NCBI GenBank assembly: GCA_033297205.1 | Contig: MU859112.1 | Span: 335-64,334 of the forward strand | Reading direction: 5' to 3' | Length of the DNA: 64,000 nt | Origin: Pseudoneurospora amorphoporcata | Lineage: Eukaryota > Ascomycota > Sordariomycetes > Sordariales > Sordariaceae | Shown: positions 61,692 through 64,000 of the stretch, piece by piece | Numbering within the stretch: the stretch's first letter is position 1 | Layout of the letters: each line of letters starts with the position of its first letter | Notes under the pieces: model-generated | Told to the model about the DNA's origin: nothing | The model's input: only the letters and a program-made list of their open reading frames with translations | Database searches by the model: none | Translations under genes and position numbers: made by a program

Positions 61692-62615
61692 AGGACTGAC
61701 TAGACCCGGTCTTCCTCTAATCCCTTCTCACGATATAACAAGGTTAATCAGTTGGCTTTTATTGCCTTGTGAGTTTGCTTATCATAGGGAAAAGGGATAC
61801 AAAATCGGGCTTGTGTACAAGTTTAGCCGTTTCCTTTTCCTCTTTCCTAGGTCGGCGTGGATTTGGTTTTTGCGCATGTCGTCTTTTTCTTCCAATGGGC
61901 AAGTTTGGCTGGCGTGCAAATGGGACATTATTGTTTGGTACTGTAGTCGTATGAACAAAGCAGGCAGTAAGTAGTAGCAAACTACTTCTTTCAACAAATT
62001 CGTATCTCGGGGTGACGATTTCACCTAAACTATCATGGTATGGTACGTTGGGGTCAACATGAGCACGTACCGCCTTCAGTTCTGAATCACGAACTAGTTC
62101 TAGTACTCACTGAAAACATGGTAGTTTCAAGAATCGTGTAAATAGATAATGAGACCCAAGGCTCTCATGATATGTATCTGTACTAAGAAGAACAAAACGA
62201 AAACTATACCAAATCCATAGACGCCGTTCGGTTAATTGATATCCCAAAAAAACTGTGTGAGCGCGTGCTGAACATCAAAACCCAGCGAAGTTTTTAGAAA
62301 CAACAACAGGTAAAGCTCAAAGCCCCCCACGCGCAACACTTACGCTCACACTCACGCTCCCTCCGATTCTCTTTCTCTTTCTTTCTCTGCCCTTCTCTGT
62401 TCACTCTTCCCCACCCCCTTTTCTATCCCAGGGCAAGTTTCGACCAGCCAGTCAGCCCCCGTCTTAACCTCATCCCGCCCGGCTAAGAATTCTCGACACA
62501 TCCACCCACCCCGCCAATCATCCATCCATCTCACAGCGTAATTAGGGTCTATATTATATCTTCATTCGTCGAGTTTTGTCTTACTTCATGGTGAAGTATG
62601 TGTGTGGTTATTCGT
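61692..62615. other. Convergent 3' region between SPT16 and CDC50 genes
   Basis: About 920 bp between converging stop codons, expected to be two 3' untranslated regions. Pyrimidine-rich blocks lie around 62335-62520. No gene is supported. Confidence 0.45.
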
Positions 62616-63942
62616 TCATGTAGATCCAGCCTGAGCAGCCGAAGGCTGATTCCACGACAGGTACGAGGGGTCACCCAGCTTACGGGGCTTCCAGATGAAG
62701 AAGGACAAGACAAAGTAGACGTCAAGAATGAGGCAGATGCCGCCAACAATGAGGAATATTATCCCTGGCCAGATGTTGCGGGCGCCCATGGCGGTGATGG
62801 TGGTGAGGACGATGGACTTGTGGCCGTTGTAGACGGTGGTGTTGAAGTTGTCGACGATCTCGATCCGGTAGTTGCCCGCCTTCATGGCTTCGTGTTCGTT
62901 CTTGCGCACCAGCTTGTAGAAGTCCGGAGAGGCGGCCAGCATCATCCAGTTCTGGAAGTCGGCCCAGTTCTTGAGGTCGGGAAGCTTGCTGTCGTTCGTG
63001 TAGCCGCCGGGCCAGGCTGCCTCCCAGTTGGGTGGGGGCACGATGTCGGAACGCGAGTACTTGGTCTCGCCGTATAGATCCTTCAACCCTTCCCAGCTGA
63101 TATCGCCGGCCTTGTTGGACATGACGTAGTCGGTAGAGTTTTGCTCGTTGTAGGGATTAGAGAAGGTGTCGTTGAACATGGAGTTGGCCACCACGCCGCA
63201 CGGGTAGATGATCTTTCCACTTCCTCGGGGGTCGAGATCCAGTGGCTTGCAGGTGGAGCCGTCGATAACATCCTTGGATACGGCATCGCCCAAGAGTTGC
63301 TTGGCGTTGAACGAGTTAACGTAGCGACGATGGTTCTGGTAGAAGTTGTTGAGGTGGTAGTAGAAGCTGACGGGGGCCGGGAGTTCCTCGGGGATAGGGA
63401 ACGAGATCACGCAGATGTTTCTTGGAGCCGTAACACCGCTCCATTCGAAGGTTACGTTTCGCTCCTCAACATGCCATGTCGACATCTTCTTGGGGTCCAG
63501 GTTCGGGTGCGCGTCCAGGGCGGATGAAGAGAAATGCGACTTGACATTATCGGCTGGAATCGGGGCCTTTGTGCCCTTTCCTCTGGGCGCATCTTTTAGA
63601 CAGTCTGTGTAATCAATACTAATATCTCGAACCTAAACAAGATGGGCAACATGGTCAGCGGCTGGTCAGACACTTTTGCAAGAGGTGACAGGGGGCACAT
63701 AGGGAACCGGGGGAAAGTACAGTAAAGGCGAGATATGTCAAGTAGGCGCCGAAGCCGAGATAGATGGCGGCAAGGACGGTGAAGATGGAGACGATAAGTT
63801 TCGGTGTAAGCACACATTGCCAGGCGCGCATTCGTTGCTGGCGGAAAGCAGTGTTGGGCGGACGGTTTTTGGGAGCATCTGTCTCTGATGAATTGCCGTC
63901 CTGGGAGCCATCGCGGCCGCCACGGCGACGGCGAGGTGCCAT
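62616..63942 (-). CDS. CDC50/LEM3-family P4-ATPase (phospholipid flippase) subunit
   Basis: Beta-subunit needed for ER exit and activity of aminophospholipid flippases. Exons are 63942-63721 and 63632-62616 (donor GTACTT, acceptor TTTAG), giving 412 aa. Residues 1-45 are cytosolic and basic (MAPRRRRGGRDG). The family motif NTAFRQQRMRAWQCVLTP precedes transmembrane helix 1 (IVSIFTVLAAIYLGFGAYLTYLAF, about 50-74). The long luminal domain starts IDYTDC and contains FYYHLNNFYQNHRRYV, IYPCGVVANSMFNDTF and several N-glycosylation sequons. Transmembrane helix 2 is WPGIIFLIVGGICLILDVYFVLSFFIW near 370-397. The C-terminus KLGDPSYLSWNQ is typical. The paralog (Cdc50, Lem3 or Crf1 type) cannot be decided here. 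Confidence 0.94.
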
Positions 63943-64000
63943 GATATCGGGTATTTCAGTAACTACTGTTGTCGCTAAGAGATCGACGAGAATTGAAGAC
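63943..64000 (-). promoter_or_regulatory. Start of the CDC50-family gene promoter/leader (window edge)
   Basis: The last 58 bases lie directly upstream of the minus-strand ATG at 63942 and are probably 5' untranslated leader. The window ends before any promoter element can be judged. Confidence 0.4.

Overview
The window is nuclear DNA of a filamentous ascomycete, most likely Neurospora or a very close Sordariales relative. The evidence is short 50-130 nt introns with GTAAGT-like donors and CTAAC branch points, C-ending codons, HET/NACHT/WD40 and CFEM gene families, and an NsdD/SUB-1-type GATA factor. From memory, and not checked here, the order GATA factor, glutamate-cysteine ligase, DBP5, BZZ1, GH72, SPT16 resembles a linkage group V segment of N. 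crassa.

Layout. At 1-3435 (minus) lies a 3'-truncated HET-NACHT-WD40 gene of the fungal NLR / vegetative incompatibility class, whose WD40 part is an almost perfect 126-bp tandem array. From 3436 to about 20.3 kb I find no convincing protein gene. A pyrimidine-rich leader then precedes an NsdD/SUB-1-like GATA regulator of sexual development (21607-23035, plus). Another gene-poor stretch follows to 31.2 kb.

From 31.2 kb on, the window is ordinary gene-dense euchromatin: a DUF6536 multi-pass membrane protein (minus), an intron-bearing tRNA-Ile(AAU) (minus), glutamate-cysteine ligase (minus, five exons with an 11-nt first coding exon), a CFEM-domain membrane protein with a long Q/P-rich tail (minus), DEAD-box helicase DBP5 (minus), F-BAR/C1/SH3 protein BZZ1 (plus), a GPI-anchored GH72 beta-1,3-glucanosyltransferase (plus), a free methionine-R-sulfoxide reductase with a 5-nt micro-exon (minus), the FACT subunit SPT16 (plus) and a CDC50-family P4-ATPase subunit (minus).

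The conserved genes are unlinked housekeeping functions: glutathione synthesis, methionine-sulfoxide repair, mRNA export, actin/endocytosis, wall remodelling, chromatin and lipid flipping. They do not form a cluster. The unusual parts are the NLR gene with its homogenised but selectively variable WD array, the gene desert around the developmental GATA factor, the receptor-like CFEM protein, and the very small coding exons. I saw no transposon open reading frame, CRISPR array or rRNA gene. Exon joins were worked out by hand from splice consensus, reading frame and family conservation.
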